From the NCBI RefSeq assembly GCF_022376445.1, contig NW_025955026.1:124001-188000 (forward strand): 64,000 nt of DNA, read 5' to 3'. Source of the DNA: Fomitopsis serialis. Taxonomy: Eukaryota; Basidiomycota; Agaricomycetes; Polyporales; Fomitopsidaceae. Made by a program: the position numbers and the translations under genes. Under the pieces are notes generated by a model that saw only the letters and a list, made by a program, of their open reading frames with translations, was not told the origin of the DNA and made no database searches. Every line of letters starts with the position of its first letter. The first letter of the stretch is position 1. Shown piece by piece: positions 32,697 through 44,160 of this stretch.

Positions 32697-34856
32697 GTTG
32701 CGCGCAACGTCCAAGGGCTGCTGTCAGCGATTCCGTTTTGTTATCCATACCTCCTTCCCCCATGGTCTCTAGCACCACTCGCGTCTGTCGTCTGTTTATT
32801 CCGCTGCCTCTGCCGTTGTACAATCATGTAAAATGTCTTGTTCTCTAATCTTACTCGTTCACCGACACCATGAGTGCCCCCGAGTCGCGTCCGCGTGCGA
32901 CTCGGGGTGTCGATATGTTTTCGAATTCGACATAAGGGCGTCGCGGCGCTAATGACGACTTACGTCATCCTCTCACGCCCCTCGACCTCAGCCCGACGAC
33001 CTGCAGCCCTTCGTGCTACATATGCGGCGCTCAGCGCTCAACGCTCACAGCGTCCACCATCCCGCAGCTGCTGCAGCTCCGTCGCAGCGCCGCCGTCAAT
33101 GTCCGTCCGAAGCCCTCCCGGAACGAAGGGACCCGCCAGCTGGCGGGTCGAAGCACGGCGGCTTAGCCCGCGAGGACGTCCGCCAGGTCGACATGGGGGT
33201 CGACATAGGGTGTCGGCGCGACGAATCCCTGCGGAACGTTGGCAGGATGTCGCCTGTTTGCGGGCGATCTGTAAGTGCGCTCTCTCTGCGTGTTCTAACG
33301 CCAAGCTGACCTATATGCAGGAGACTGTCGCCGACGGCGGATTCGCCGCCACCCGAAATCGACCTACAGGGCCAAGACGACGACCACCCCCGCTTCACGC
33401 CTCGACTGTGGACGCTGTCGCCCTCGATGGATAGCAAACACCTTACCACGTACTTGCCGCGCCGGATGCGCTGGCGAAGGCGACGCTTCATGCGAAGGTA
33501 CCCAACTGCAGCCCGTCCGTCGCCCCCGTCTCGCTCCGGTCGTCCGTTTGGTTTCGACCATGCGTTGATGACCGGATGGTGAGCTCCCGCTCTTGATGAG
33601 CGGTAGAGCGAACCTGCTCGGCGAGCCTCAAGTCACGCTGTCGGTGGAGCGGTACCGTAGGAGGGCCATGCTCGGGCGTGAAGAAGAGGTGCGCGGTGTG
33701 AAATGGAGTCTTTCATTCGGTACTAACTCGTTTCCTCGATGGACTGCAGGCCCCTTACCACGTACCACGTACCTGCCGCGCCGAATGCGATGGCGAAGGC
33801 GACGCCTCGCGCGAAGATATCCGAACTGCAGCCCACACCTCGCCCGCCCATCCGTCGTCCCCGTCTCGCCCCGGTCGTCCGTTTTGGTTTCGACTATGCG
33901 TTGATGACCGGGTGGTGAGCTCCTGCCCGTGACGAGCGGTAGAGCGAACCTGCTCGGTCCTTTCTATCTCCCGGTCCCCTTCGTCCCCTTGCTCATGCCT
34001 CTGTCGCTCACCGCCCGGCGCGACTGATTACTTTTGCTCTGACGATTCTTCACTTGCGCCAATCCGCCCTAAAATTCCGTGCACGTTCTTCGAGCGCCGA
34101 AGCACGCCCGCCTGTCAGGCTCACACACACATCGTCAGGCTCGTTCACTTTTAGCTCGAACGCTTACGGGGGCGGCGCGTCACTTCCTACTGCGTCTTCA
34201 TACCGGTCACCGTCTCTTCCCTGCATGGTCCTACCGCCTTCTCTTCGACTTCCATCTCTTGTATCTTTGTCTCCCTCTCCCACGTCGGTGTCGGTGTCCA
34301 TCTCCACGCCTTCCCGTACGTGAGTATTCATCTCGGCATCGATGTTGACTGTGCGTCGGATTGATGTCTGAATGTAACATTGCTCTGCAGGTGTATGATG
34401 GCTCTGCGCAGCCAATAATGTCCGACTCGTCCGAGTCTGTGCTACCACCAGCGTACGCCGACTCCCAGGCGTCGGCTTTCGAACAGTCGATCTGTCCGCC
34501 ACCATACGGCCCTCGACTGTTGTCCAGGCCGTCTACTGTTACCTCTGCACTGTCGCCGATACAGTCACTCAGGCTTGCGAGTTCGCTCGTTGACCTCGCT
34601 GCTCCGTACGACGACGACCCCACCCCCGACCCAATCGTACCGCCAAACGACGCCTGCTTTTGGATCCGAACCTAGATGTCCCGCTACACGATGAACTGCT
34701 GCCTGAAGTGTGTCCCGCACTGCCATTCGACCTACAAAAGTTGTCGCCAGCACGCTCTCACCTGGGGATCCGGCATTCCTTGGCGGCCTCGACCTCGTAG
34801 CTTCACTCTTCAACGCATGGGTGGATGTTTGTTATGCCGCCCCAGTCCTTGAACAT
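32697..34856 (+). mobile_element. R1 repeat, copy C (full length, plus)
   Basis: Near-identical to copy A but in the opposite orientation. From left: palindrome GTTGCGCGCAAC; the 11-bp-stem hairpin; the 20-bp palindrome; the intron-like GTAAGTGCG to CTATATGCAG segment; two internal blocks containing GGTTTCGAC; a pyrimidine-rich stretch; and a proline-rich reading frame. Single-base deletions relative to A are visible (one C in CACGCCTCGACTG, one T in CGTCCGTTTGG). Flanking homology with A extends leftwards into the 165-aa gene's last exon. Confidence 0.85.
34391..34675 (+). CDS. R1-encoded proline-rich exon
   Basis: Follows a good acceptor (CTCTGCAG at 34383-34390) and stays open to TAG, about 95 codons. 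The product carries two PPxY-like motifs (VLPPAYADSQ and CPPPYGPRL) in a Ser/Pro-rich, probably disordered chain ending DPIVPPNDACFWIRT. A copy with at most a base or two different exists in R1 copy A at 3044-2760. PPxY motifs bind WW domains in many eukaryotic proteins; a role here is inference. A possible upstream exon ends FPY at the GTGAGT donor near 34320. Confidence 0.4.
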   Translation: MYDGSAQPIMSDSSESVLPPAYADSQASAFEQSICPPPYGPRLLSRPSTVTSALSPIQSLRLASSLVDLAAPYDDDPTPDPIVPPNDACFWIRT

Positions 34857-36660
34857 AGTGCTCAGCCGGAGAGGACTGCCACATTATTCTCGCCGACTCC
34901 GTCGGGCCACCCACGCGTCCTGTGCCCCGCACTGCCCGTCATGTTTCTGCGCTCAGCCCTGGACCAAGGCCAGCGTGGGTACTGTGCCGGGCCGTAATAT
35001 TTCACCTTCGCTGCCAGCGGCGTGGGCGAGAAACTCGTCGCACGTCGGACTCGGCGCGTCATCGCGTCGTAGTGATTACATACCACTTCTTTTTCTTTTT
35101 CTGCTCGTCTCGCTGCATCGCTGAACGCATTTCTCTACGGACACGTACGATACGAATCCCCACTATACTATCGACTCTACCCGCGCGCTTGCGATGAACC
35201 AGAAGGCGGAGACGCAGACCATCCGTAGGACACCGCAGAATCGAGTGCCGCACCTGCTGGGGGCCCAGGTCGCGATCGTAATATGTACTGTTCGCAGCTA
35301 CCAACCTCACGCCGAGTCTACGATCTGCGGTTCGAAGCCGGAAGGGCACTCAAGGGACGTCCGTCGCCCATAAGGGTGTTCATGTGGCTGCTGTACAATA
35401 GTTTCCTTTTTCGGTATCATTCCTTCCCGTTGTGTGTGGGTTTGTCGTCGCACGCACGTCTCCTCTCCGACAGCGGCAGGGATGCATTCCTCTGTGAGCA
35501 ACTCTTGCATAGGTATTACGACCGATTTTCTGACCAACATCCTATCGATCGCAACCGCCATAGTCAGGTGCAAGGTTGGGTCGTGTGATATGGTCAACGC
35601 GATGACGTGGCAGTGGCACACCTGGCGTTGTGCTTGGGCAGATCTAGGCACCGCACAATGCAAGTTCTTAGACTTAAGAACGATACGCGGCCCCAATGAC
35701 ATCCTAGGTCTTTACGTCGACTTCACGGCGACACACATAGTAGGCGATCCTGCACGTCCGTGTATTTCTCGTCGTGTCACCGTCGTGTACTAAGGCAGTC
35801 CACATTCATTGCAGTGCCTCTATTTGAGCAATGATTCCTCAAGCATTGACGGGTCGCGGTCCCGACTGCTCTAATCGCACTGCGGCAGGCTGCCCTACCA
35901 AGACCTTGGATGTCGGCATCGCCCCTTGCGCCACTGAACTCGACCGGATCCCGCAGCTCGCAGCCGGAGCTGTTGTCACCGATCCCGCTGACTCCCGCCC
36001 CGCTGCAAATGAAGCGGACGGCGATGTAGCTCTCCTCATTATACCGGGCCCGGGGCCGAAATCGCAGCAAGAAATTGATGCGTTCCTGCAGCCGCTGATG
36101 AGCGAGATTTGTCAGCAAGTCTTCGTTCTGTTTTCGCCGGAGGTGTTGCTAATGCTCTATTTGACAGCCACTGATACGGGGACCTCAGGCTGATAAAGGC
36201 GGACGATGAGTTAGTCTCCCATCAGTAGGACGTGGGCAAGATAACAAAGAAGCAGGACGGTTCGCGATGCGTCCTACGTACTGTACGTGATTGTTGAGAG
36301 TCACAGCGACCCACGGCTGACTAGACGTATTACGATGGAAAGCCTTGAATGTGGTGATAACGAAATGAACGAAATGCGTAGAGGCTGGGGGGTTGATAGA
36401 GGCTTGACAAACGTAAATGGAATGGCATGCAGAGGGGCACCATTATAGGAGGTGCGTCGGTGCGGCATGGGATTCAACAGGCGCATCTACGACAATGAGA
36501 CAGATCTAGTGAGTGCAAATCTAAGCCTCAGTCCGCTCGCGATATGTCGCCACCCTGCACACAGACAGAGGAGGGCTCGTCAGGTACATCTTCAGATCGC
36601 CATGAACCTTCTTCTTGACGAAGAGACGGAGGGACCAAAAATCTTCTGTCTACAATGTGA
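34857..36660. other. region with weak plus-strand exons only
   Basis: Possible plus-strand exons are around 35500-35790 (ITTDFLTNILSIATAIV, later NDILGLYVDFTATHIVGDPA) and a 120-codon frame at 35831-36193 (acidic, ending QQVFVLFSPEVLLMLYL). I could not join them in phase, and a minus-strand frame overlaps the first, so no gene is called. Confidence 0.35.
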
Positions 36661-37456
36661 TTAAGAATTCTGCGCAAGGGAGTCATTCGTAGCTCTTACC
36701 ACATGAGGAACTCGCACAACGTAAACTTCCTTCGCCCCTTCCAACTTGTCGTGGTAGTGGTCGTACAAGTAATCTTTGCGGGTAGTCAGGCCTCGTCGCA
36801 GACGGATAATTTGGGGCGCACATACTGTAGATAACTGGGTCGAGTTCATGGCTCAGTTCTTCATCATTGTCGACGACATACTGAAAGTCTACGAAGAGCG
36901 AACTGCCTTCGTCCGTGTTCCCGTCGTCATGTGCGTCATTCCCTCCCACGGGAGTCCTCACATCTGTACCTTGCCCAACAGTACCACCTTGCTGGTCATA
37001 TTCGGCGTCCGACTCGTCCTCACCTCGCAGTCGCGCATTGCCACTCAAGTCGTTCTCCGATAGTTGGCCATTGAGTGGCAACGTCGACATGTTGAGCGTA
37101 CCAGGTAGGTCAAGGGCCTGCGGAGCTCCGTCGTTGTGGGACTGACTATCCACGTTACCATCCCATGGAAGATTCTCGTCGTCGTCCGATTCGCAGACAT
37201 CGAAGGACAGCCTACTGAAGTCGCCCGACGAGCTTGTCCATTCAATGATGAACGCTGGACCTCCATCTAGCTCAAAGTGGCGCTACGAACAATAATAGGC
37301 TATAGCTGGGTTCACGTCATAGTGATTGCCACTCACGATACGAGCACGGACCTCGAGGTAGAGGGCATCCCCCGGCAAGGCGGAGGGGCCCAACACCGCA
37401 TACGTAAGGATAACCCTCTCGTCAGACACGTCTATGTCATCGAATACAGCGGACAT
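36661..37456 (-). CDS. acidic hypothetical protein, 229 aa
   Basis: Minus-strand exons 37456-37337, 37282-36826 and 36773-36661 close in phase to 229 residues. The N-terminal 60 residues look folded and beta-rich (VILTYAVLGPSALPGDALYL, then HFELDGGPAFIIEWTSS). The centre is strongly acidic and disordered (CESDDDENLPWDGN, GEDESDAEYDQQGG). The end is basic and aromatic (YLYDHYHDKLEGAKEVYVVR). There is no transmembrane segment. Such a folded-acidic-folded layout is common in nuclear regulators, but no domain is recognised. Confidence 0.85.
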
Positions 37457-39557
37457 GGTGTGGTGGCGGAATTTTGAGACAGACGTAGTATGCAGATGTG
37501 GACGTACTTGAGCCTTGCGAGCGTGGCGACTCGAAATTTTGCGTTGTGCCTTATCTAGTGCATCCCCCCGCCCCAGTCAGAAGAGCTGCCTTTTCTTTTG
37601 CTTTTCTTCTGCATCGAGTTAGAGCCATTAATGGCGTTCAATAACGTTAAATGTTAAATGTTAAACGTTAAACGTTAAGCGCTTGCGCGCCTGTGGTCAA
37701 AACGCAAGGACGTTACATGTTACACGTACGACGAGTACTACAAGGGCGACCTGCAAGTTGCTGCCCACTCGTTCCCACTGTCTTTTCCTTGCTGTCCCCT
37801 GCGACACCGCCGTGTCTCGGGTCGTTCTTGCTCGTCGCACTCTCTCCTGTGTCGTCTGTGTTCGCCTGCGCCGCTTGCTCCCCGTGTCGACATGCTGCGC
37901 TGCAAGATGGCACTTCCTCCGTCCTCTTCCAACCTGGAATCGAGCCTGACGGTCATAGGTGAGCACTTAGTGCAGACTGCAGAGGAGCTGACCGGATTTC
38001 TTCCGGGGGGACACATTGCTCAGCTACACCGACGTGAGCGCCAGACGCAGACGACGAATGAGCAGCGCGTAGTACGTACCGGCATAACAAAGTGAAGCCG
38101 AGCCCGTGTCGTCAATGACGGACCAATTAATGACGCGGCAGACGAGTAACGGTCGGCTCGTCAGACAGTCTCACCTTTTATACAGCGCACCATGGCAGTC
38201 AGTCGCCGATTTTACGCTGCACAACACATGCGCCGAGACGCGGCAGACGCAAGTGAGAAGCAATTTTATCGCCAATATCCGTGTGCAGTGCTCACCTGGC
38301 CGTTGCAGTGCTCCTCCGCGCCCCTCTTCCCTTGTCCGCTCAACATGTGGGACCCTCTCCGCGCCTTCGTTCGCTCCTGTCTATGCCCTCCGATTGCCAT
38401 CCATCCGAACGACCGCTCTCACCCTCTCTGTCTCGTTCGCCGGATGCCGATCCGTGCGTGTCGGCCCACGTCCTTGGCGACGTTCGTGTGTGCATGACGC
38501 GTGCTGCGTCGCAAGCCGATACGTGGCGGCTTCGATAGTCGTGGTAGAGTGGGGAGCGTTGTGGTCGAGTAGGGACCGTCGTGGTCGAGTAGTGACCGCT
38601 CGGGACGGTCGTGTGCCATGGCTGGCGCAGCGGGGGCAACGGGACAGAGATCAGAGGCCGCAGACGATAGAAGAGAGGCGATCAGGGCGCATCGAGGGCA
38701 CAGGGAAGCCGTGCCGCGGATAGCACGACCACACGGTAAGGACATCGTCATCTATTGTCATTCATCTGAAAAACCTTCTGAAAATCGTGAGCAGCGGCCT
38801 ACGAGTCTGTCGGAGTATGCTGAGCTCATTTGCTCCGTCGGATGCATCGTATCGCCGACGGGAGGATGGCTGCGGTTACCTGTGTCCGGATCGCTCGCCA
38901 CCCCGAACTGGCACTACAATGGAGGCGTGGGTGAGTAAATGTGGACATGCGTGGTGTGCGGATGGGACGAACGGCGTCGTCCCGCCCCTGCTCCCCCCGC
39001 CTGAGCACGCCAGTCCGCCTGTCGTGTCGGTGCTGCGCGCCGTCGGGCTTGCGAAGGATCTTGCCCTTTAGCTCTTCTTTTCATATATTCTTTCAGCTCG
39101 TCGCCGGTCTTTTGTGTGCCAGTGTCTCGCATCAGCATTCGCGCGTGTTATGCGCTCAGCACTGGCACTTACAATACCGCATCCACATTCAGGACCGACT
39201 TCGACCCCGGCCGACCCGACATTCAGCTGCTCGGTGTACTCGCTCTCGCTGTTGTGCCTGATCCGCCCATTATGGGCGATCGTTCTCACTGTCGCGGGTC
39301 ACAGTCGGTGCGGGCGAGTTCACGGTTGGCGACATGGTCGAGAATGGATCTGGGTTCGTGGAGTGTCGTGGAAACGGCTCACAGTAGGTTCACACTCTTG
39401 TCCAGCATCGACTGTCCTCACATACATACCATCAGCCAAAGACAGCTGCAGTCGACAAGCCAGATAGCGGTAATCACCCTGCAGAAGGCTGGACGTGTCG
39501 CATTTATGCCGCAGAAAATCGGCTCGATCTACTTATCAATAAAGGTAGACACGACGC
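37457..39557. other. no supported gene
   Basis: A 67-codon frame at 37892-38095 and a 156-codon frame at 39116-39586 (ISIRACYALSTGTYNTAST) are possible exons but stand alone. Around 38520-38600 a unit of about 20 bp (CGTGGTCGAGTAGGGACCGT) repeats three times. The rest is low-complexity. Confidence 0.35.
37646..37679. repeat. GTTAAAY heptamer array
   Basis: Five consecutive 7-bp units: GTTAAAT twice, GTTAAAC twice, then GTTAAGC. The array is short and AT-rich in otherwise GC-rich DNA. Confidence 0.85.
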
Positions 39558-39797
39558 TCATTCCTGCTTGCGTACGACGCTCATGACGATACCGTTGATT
39601 TTGCGAAGTGCAAGTCGAACCTGCGCGGCGCCATCATCGAGGGTTGTCCCTGCGACGTCGCACCAGTTCTTGGCCAAGATGGACAAAGACCACTCGTACT
39701 GTACCTCGACATAGGGGGATTCAGTCGGTCTAATCCATGAACGAAATTGATCGGTATGTTTCGCCATCGTCCTACTGCCTTCAATGTTGTACAACAT
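39558..39797 (-). CDS. small hypothetical protein, 69-79 aa
   Basis: One open minus-strand frame starts at ATG 39797 or 39767 and reads AKHTDQFRSWIRPTESPYVE, then WSLSILAKNWCDVAGTTLDD and a basic helical end (QVRLALRKINGIVMSVV). The amino-acid mix looks genuine. It may be a single-exon gene or the last exon of a longer one, since a possible acceptor (GTCAG) precedes the first ATG. No family is recognised. Confidence 0.4.
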   Translation of the reverse strand: MLYNIEGSRTMAKHTDQFRSWIRPTESPYVEVQYEWSLSILAKNWCDVAGTTLDDGAAQVRLALRKINGIVMSVVRKQE

Positions 39798-40517
39798 GCC
39801 CCTGACTTTAAGGTCTTATGCCACATGTTCTACGTCCATCTATCCTACATATTAGTGCGTGTAGTATGTTCTCTTCCGTCGCCGCGCAAGCAATATCAAT
39901 ACGACAAGAATTGTATCTCAGAGTAATAACAATCAGTACAGTAAATGAAACTGGAGGCATGATGAAGCGGAGCTACCGATCTCGGGATGCACGCGCGCAG
40001 CTACGTACACAAAGGTGAACAACCGGGCCACGCCCAATGACGTCAAATAAGTGGTAGCGGACGGGAGGGGTAAGAAAGGTAAGGTAGGGAAAGAGACGGT
40101 CGCTATCCGGTGCGACATTCAAACGACCGATGGGCCTAACCGATGCCAGTGAGTAACGCTGCTCAGCAGGCGCTCGCCCGCCGCAAAATTGCTGCGCTCG
40201 GGCGGACGCCGTGACTGGTCTGGAAGGCTCGGGAAGTCCCGAACTCAGTACTCGGCGTTGGTTTCAGCAAGCGCCGAGGACTCGTCCTCCTGCTGGTACT
40301 GCTTCAGTAAACCGTCCTGACACCGAGGGTGCGTCGAACTAACAGGAAGTGGACATGGTAAGTTCACGATGTTGTCCAGCACTGGGAGGCGGGTAAACTC
40401 TGAGTTCCCCGCTGTCTCGATAGTACGCGATGAAGACTCTGGGTCCCATCGCAGGCCACGGTGTGTCTCTCTTCGCCAGAAGGGACAGCTTGTCGACCTG
40501 CCCTCCTATAATCACAG
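39798..40517. other. no supported gene
   Basis: A short plus-strand frame at 40143 (MPVSNAAQQALARRKIAALG) could be a first exon of the gene at 40518, with splice sites such as ATG|GTAAGT near 40355, but no phase-consistent chain was found. Confidence 0.35.
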
Positions 40518-42581
40518 ACCCCCCTTTTCTGCAATGCCGACGGAAGGGAGTCGCCGAAGGCAGCGGACCCTGCTCCACTAATTGTCACGCCGCAAAATAT
40601 CGGTACGGGCCATCTTCTCGAATGCGATACCACTCATTGCGGCAACATAGCCAGGATCACTTGGCGCGACGCCGTAGCAGCCGCTAAGACATCGGACAAG
40701 AAATATGTCATTACCTCGCCCAATGTCGACTACGTGCCCCTGCCCGTTTTGGGTCGGATCGAGGTGTTCGTGAGGTCGGACGGACGATACGGGATCGAGG
40801 ATCCGTTCCAGCATCCTCAGCTCTTCGCATCAAGTTGGCCGCATATGGTCATGATCCTCCGCCGTCCAGAGGATCCTAGTGATCCCCGCCAAGCCATATG
40901 GTGGACTCCGAGTGCGATTGACTTTTCACGCTTCGACAACTGCGTCGTCTTCGGTCTCGGGAAGCTACTCAAGGAGTGTCTCAAGCCGCTGGCTTCCTTA
41001 GTGGCCTCCTGCAGCGAACGCACTTCCCGCTACTGCTTCGAGCACAAGCCCCCGCGATGCAGGATTCATTATCTCGAGAGTTCGATGCGTCTAGCTATGG
41101 GCCGTCTACTCGACATACCCGCCACCTTTCGCGATACTGTCATCCAAGTAGCAAGCCTGCAACGGTTTTGGCTCGAATGCATGGCATGGCTGGACTGGAT
41201 GGAGTGTTGTCAAGATGCAGCGGTCGTGGCTGACATGAAGAGACCGTGTGCCGTCAAACGCGGAGTTATCGGTGCATTCACGAATGATCCCTCCACTGTA
41301 CAACGACTCAGCGCAACGGGGATTCCTGTCTGGTTTCTACGCTTTCCAGAGCAGATCGTTGGCCAGAACGAGCTTGTCATCCGTAAAGTGGTGCCCATAG
41401 AGCCAGCGAGCTCCGTCGTGACAAACGGCGATCTCATCGGGAAACGTGTCTACGTTGGTCTCGTCGGAGAATCCCACATAGCGTCGCTGGCGCGTACTCA
41501 GCACATCTACAACGATTTCGAAGTGACCCCGATGCCAGATGTGGAGCAAGTAACAATGCCAGCGTACCCAGATGGCAGCTCACGCTACAAACCTTGTACG
41601 TCCTGACGCCATGTACTGTTACTCGTCGCTGACAGTTAGCGCACAGATCCTGTTACCTCTCCGAGGCAAACTCACGCAGGCCGCGTGGCCCTTGGAGCCG
41701 ATTTTTCCCCCATGATCGACCCCCTCTTGCCACCTCCCATTCCCGGGTTCGCCGCGGCAGCTAAAACCACTCGATATAATCACATCAGTGCGAAGGGGAA
41801 ATGGGGCTATTTCTTACCCCGATCAGACTGGTTCCTGGGGGTCAAGGACGAGCAAAAGAGGCAACGATACCTTTCAGCCTGGCTTGATCTCCGAGTCCCG
41901 TGGATGTATGTCCTCAGCTGTCGCAACGCGACAGTTCCTCGCACTCTTTCGTCGCAGCTCTGGCGCGACTATCTCCAGAATGCTCGGGACGTCCTTTCCT
42001 CGGGCAGCACCACGACTCGTGCCGGTGAACGACGATCTCATCTCGCCGCCATCTTAACGAAGGTTTTACCTCCCTCGGCACTCAGCGCTCGGACCGGCGG
42101 CACCATCCAGTGGATGGAGCATAGCTTTGACGGCCACATGCCCTCTCGGCTTTGGCCACAAGTCTTGTGGGAGCTTCACGAAGTCGCCTTTCGGTACGAA
42201 TTGCTGGAATTAGACCGGGTTATGGTCCCGAATGCAGCACGCTCAGGGCCAGATGCTGAATCCGAAGAGGTTACGCGTGAGGCGTTGATTTGTGCCATCT
42301 TCCCTGGAGCATGCAGCTTGCAGGTCTCTGATCTCGCTGCTGCCCAGCAAGGCCTTGCCTCCGAACAACGTGGCGAACGTGGTAAGGCACTGGATAGGTG
42401 GCTTCACGTCGTGCGGCGATGGCCCCGCTGTCCTGATTCTCTGCGTAACTGCACCAGGCTTGAGTACCAGTTCGCGGAAGGACAGATGAACTACGTCGAA
42501 CGAGTTTTAGTGCATTATTATGTGGAGACGTTTTTCGAATGGGCCGGCCGTCTTCCTGTCCTTCCTCGACGTTACCCCTAG
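40518..42581 (+). CDS. F659 family protein, second member
   Basis: Two exons, 40518-41595 and 41647-42581, join in phase through a 51-nt intron. The 5' end is incomplete: the frame opens after an acceptor (ATCACAG) and an upstream exon is missing. Collinear with the intact protein at 10667-12706: VPLPVLGRIEVFVRSDGRYG matches the N-terminal block, FDNCVVFGLGKLLKECLKPL matches GVLGFGYLKGEVLNELYSIA, and TGIPVWFLRFPEQ and NELVIRKVVP match IGLPFWYIRPW and CIRKVV. In the second exon LPPPIPGFAAAAKTTRYNHI matches the central block, and LWELHEVAFRYELLELDR plus LVHYYVETFFEWAGRLPVLP match the C-terminal blocks. The basic linker of the other member is missing here. Confidence 0.8.
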
Positions 42582-43353
42582 ATCTTCTGAACGTGCATCC
42601 AAGTCGCTTTCGAACGCTATCGTCTCTGTTGTCCACATTGCTATGACTTTTGCTCACTCGAGATATACTCCTCTCTATTCATATTATATATTCCTCTTTA
42701 TTCGTATCGTTAAACAATCGTTCCGTGGTTCTAGCAGATATCACGACAAATCGAATTCGACTGTCTCGCGAAGTCGAGCGTCTAGAGGCGTGATGCAACG
42801 CGTGGTGGCGTGTCACCCAGGTCACATCCTCCCCATCAGAGCTGCAACGCTGCTGACTCTCAGACCGAACCCTCCGTCTCGAATGCGGTACAAGCGCAAG
42901 GCCGACTTTGACCAAAATCCGTCCCGGAAGCTATTCCGGACGTTGTCTGGCTCGCCTGGGGAGCCCCCCCAGTTTGATACAGCGAGAGAAGCAAGGGTGC
43001 GTACGAACAAAGACCGGAAACTTCACCTTCTAATATCAGTCATGCTTCGCTTTTCAGGCGACGCGCAGACACACTGTACGGCGACCGATTTGTCCGTCGT
43101 GAGGACGCTAGTCTGACCAGCATTGTAGGACCGATCGAGGATCGCAGCATTACGGCTGGCGTTCTTGCAACAGCGGAATACAACGACAGCGCAGGATACG
43201 CCACTCCGAAAGGCTGTAGGGCAACCCATTCTGTCCGTCGTGATGATGCCAGGCTGACTGATGTCGTAGGACCGGTTGAGGCACGCAGCACCACGACGGA
43301 TGCTCTTGCGCCAGCGGAATACAAAGACGGCGCAGGATACGCCATTTCCTTCC
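42582..43353. other. intergenic with a tandem duplication
   Basis: An ATG at about 42883 begins a plausible exon (MRYKRKADFDQNPSRKLFR), but its donor and the next acceptor disagree in phase. The downstream part is the duplicated 141-bp unit listed separately. Confidence 0.4.
43092..43350 (+). repeat. two tandem 141-bp units, open in frame
   Basis: Units start with GTCCGTCGTGA at 43092 and 43233. One frame stays open through both and yields matching 47-residue units: VRREDASLTSIVGP then AEYNDSAGYA, and VRRDDARLTDVVGP then AEYKDGAGYA. Substitutions between units include third-codon changes that keep residues, consistent with past coding. The start exon could not be resolved. Confidence 0.7.
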
Positions 43354-44160
43354 ATGCGAGCCACTGATACACCAAACGAGATACAGGACGGGTCAGACGC
43401 ACTGCATGAATGGAGGGCGGTCAGAGATCGAGAAAGCATTTACGAAGAGGAGCGTGCACGCATGAAACACAGTTGGAGGCTCCAGCACAGTAATCTAGGC
43501 CAGGAAAATGTACGTAGCTTTCATTCTTTCATGGCGTTGTTCTTATGATGAACTGTTGACCAGGTTGGGATCGGAGCGCAGTCGCTAGCCGATGCAATTC
43601 CTGATGACAGGACGTCCCTGAGCCGTACCGTCCCACTCGGCCGAAGTGCAATGTCTGTCGCTCATAGCATCGGTTCCGTGTTGTGGCGTGCTGTCGCTCG
43701 CGTCCTCCAGCTCGCCACAGGATCCGTAGGCACCCTAACCCCTGCGCACTTCTTGGCCGCATCCTTCGTTGCCATGTCAGCACTCCAGTTCATCACGGAC
43801 ATCCTGATCATCTGTATCGGCATTGCTCCGTGGATCTTCGTCCTCGCCTCGGGTTCCCTTTCATCCGGTTACAGAGCCGTCGCTCCGTACCTACGGATAT
43901 GCGGCATAATGTCGTTCTACCTACTCATCCAGAGTCTGATTGCGCTCTTAACATGTCTCGACACGGCAGCTATGCTCGGACGACGTCTTTTGCTGCGGCC
44001 AACCCTTCGCGCCATGCATTCTCCGTGGAAGCGACCTGTCGCATACACGACCGTCGTCGCTCTGATGATCATAATATACATCGGAGTCTTCAATCGAGAC
44101 GTGTTCGTGGTCCCTGCAGAAGTACAGAGGATGGACGATGTGCAGCTAGTTCGCAGGTAA
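43354..44160 (+). CDS. multi-pass membrane protein, 250 aa
   Basis: Exons 43354-43509 and 43564-44160 join in phase to 250 residues. The first 90 residues are charged and soluble (RAVRDRESIYEEERARMKHS). Then three or four hydrophobic helices follow: FLAASFVAMSALQFITDIL, IICIGIAPWIFVLASGSL, LRICGIMSFYLLIQSLIALL and YTTVVALMIIIYIGVFN. A basic stretch separates the last two. The stop overlaps a possible donor (CGCAG|GTAACG); splicing there would extend the protein by about 100 residues in frame, so the C-terminus is uncertain. No family is recognised. Confidence 0.75.

Noticed and set aside
36452..36664. 70-codon plus-strand frame
   Set aside because: No start context, splice partner or recognisable sequence beyond a short acidic helix; too weak to call.
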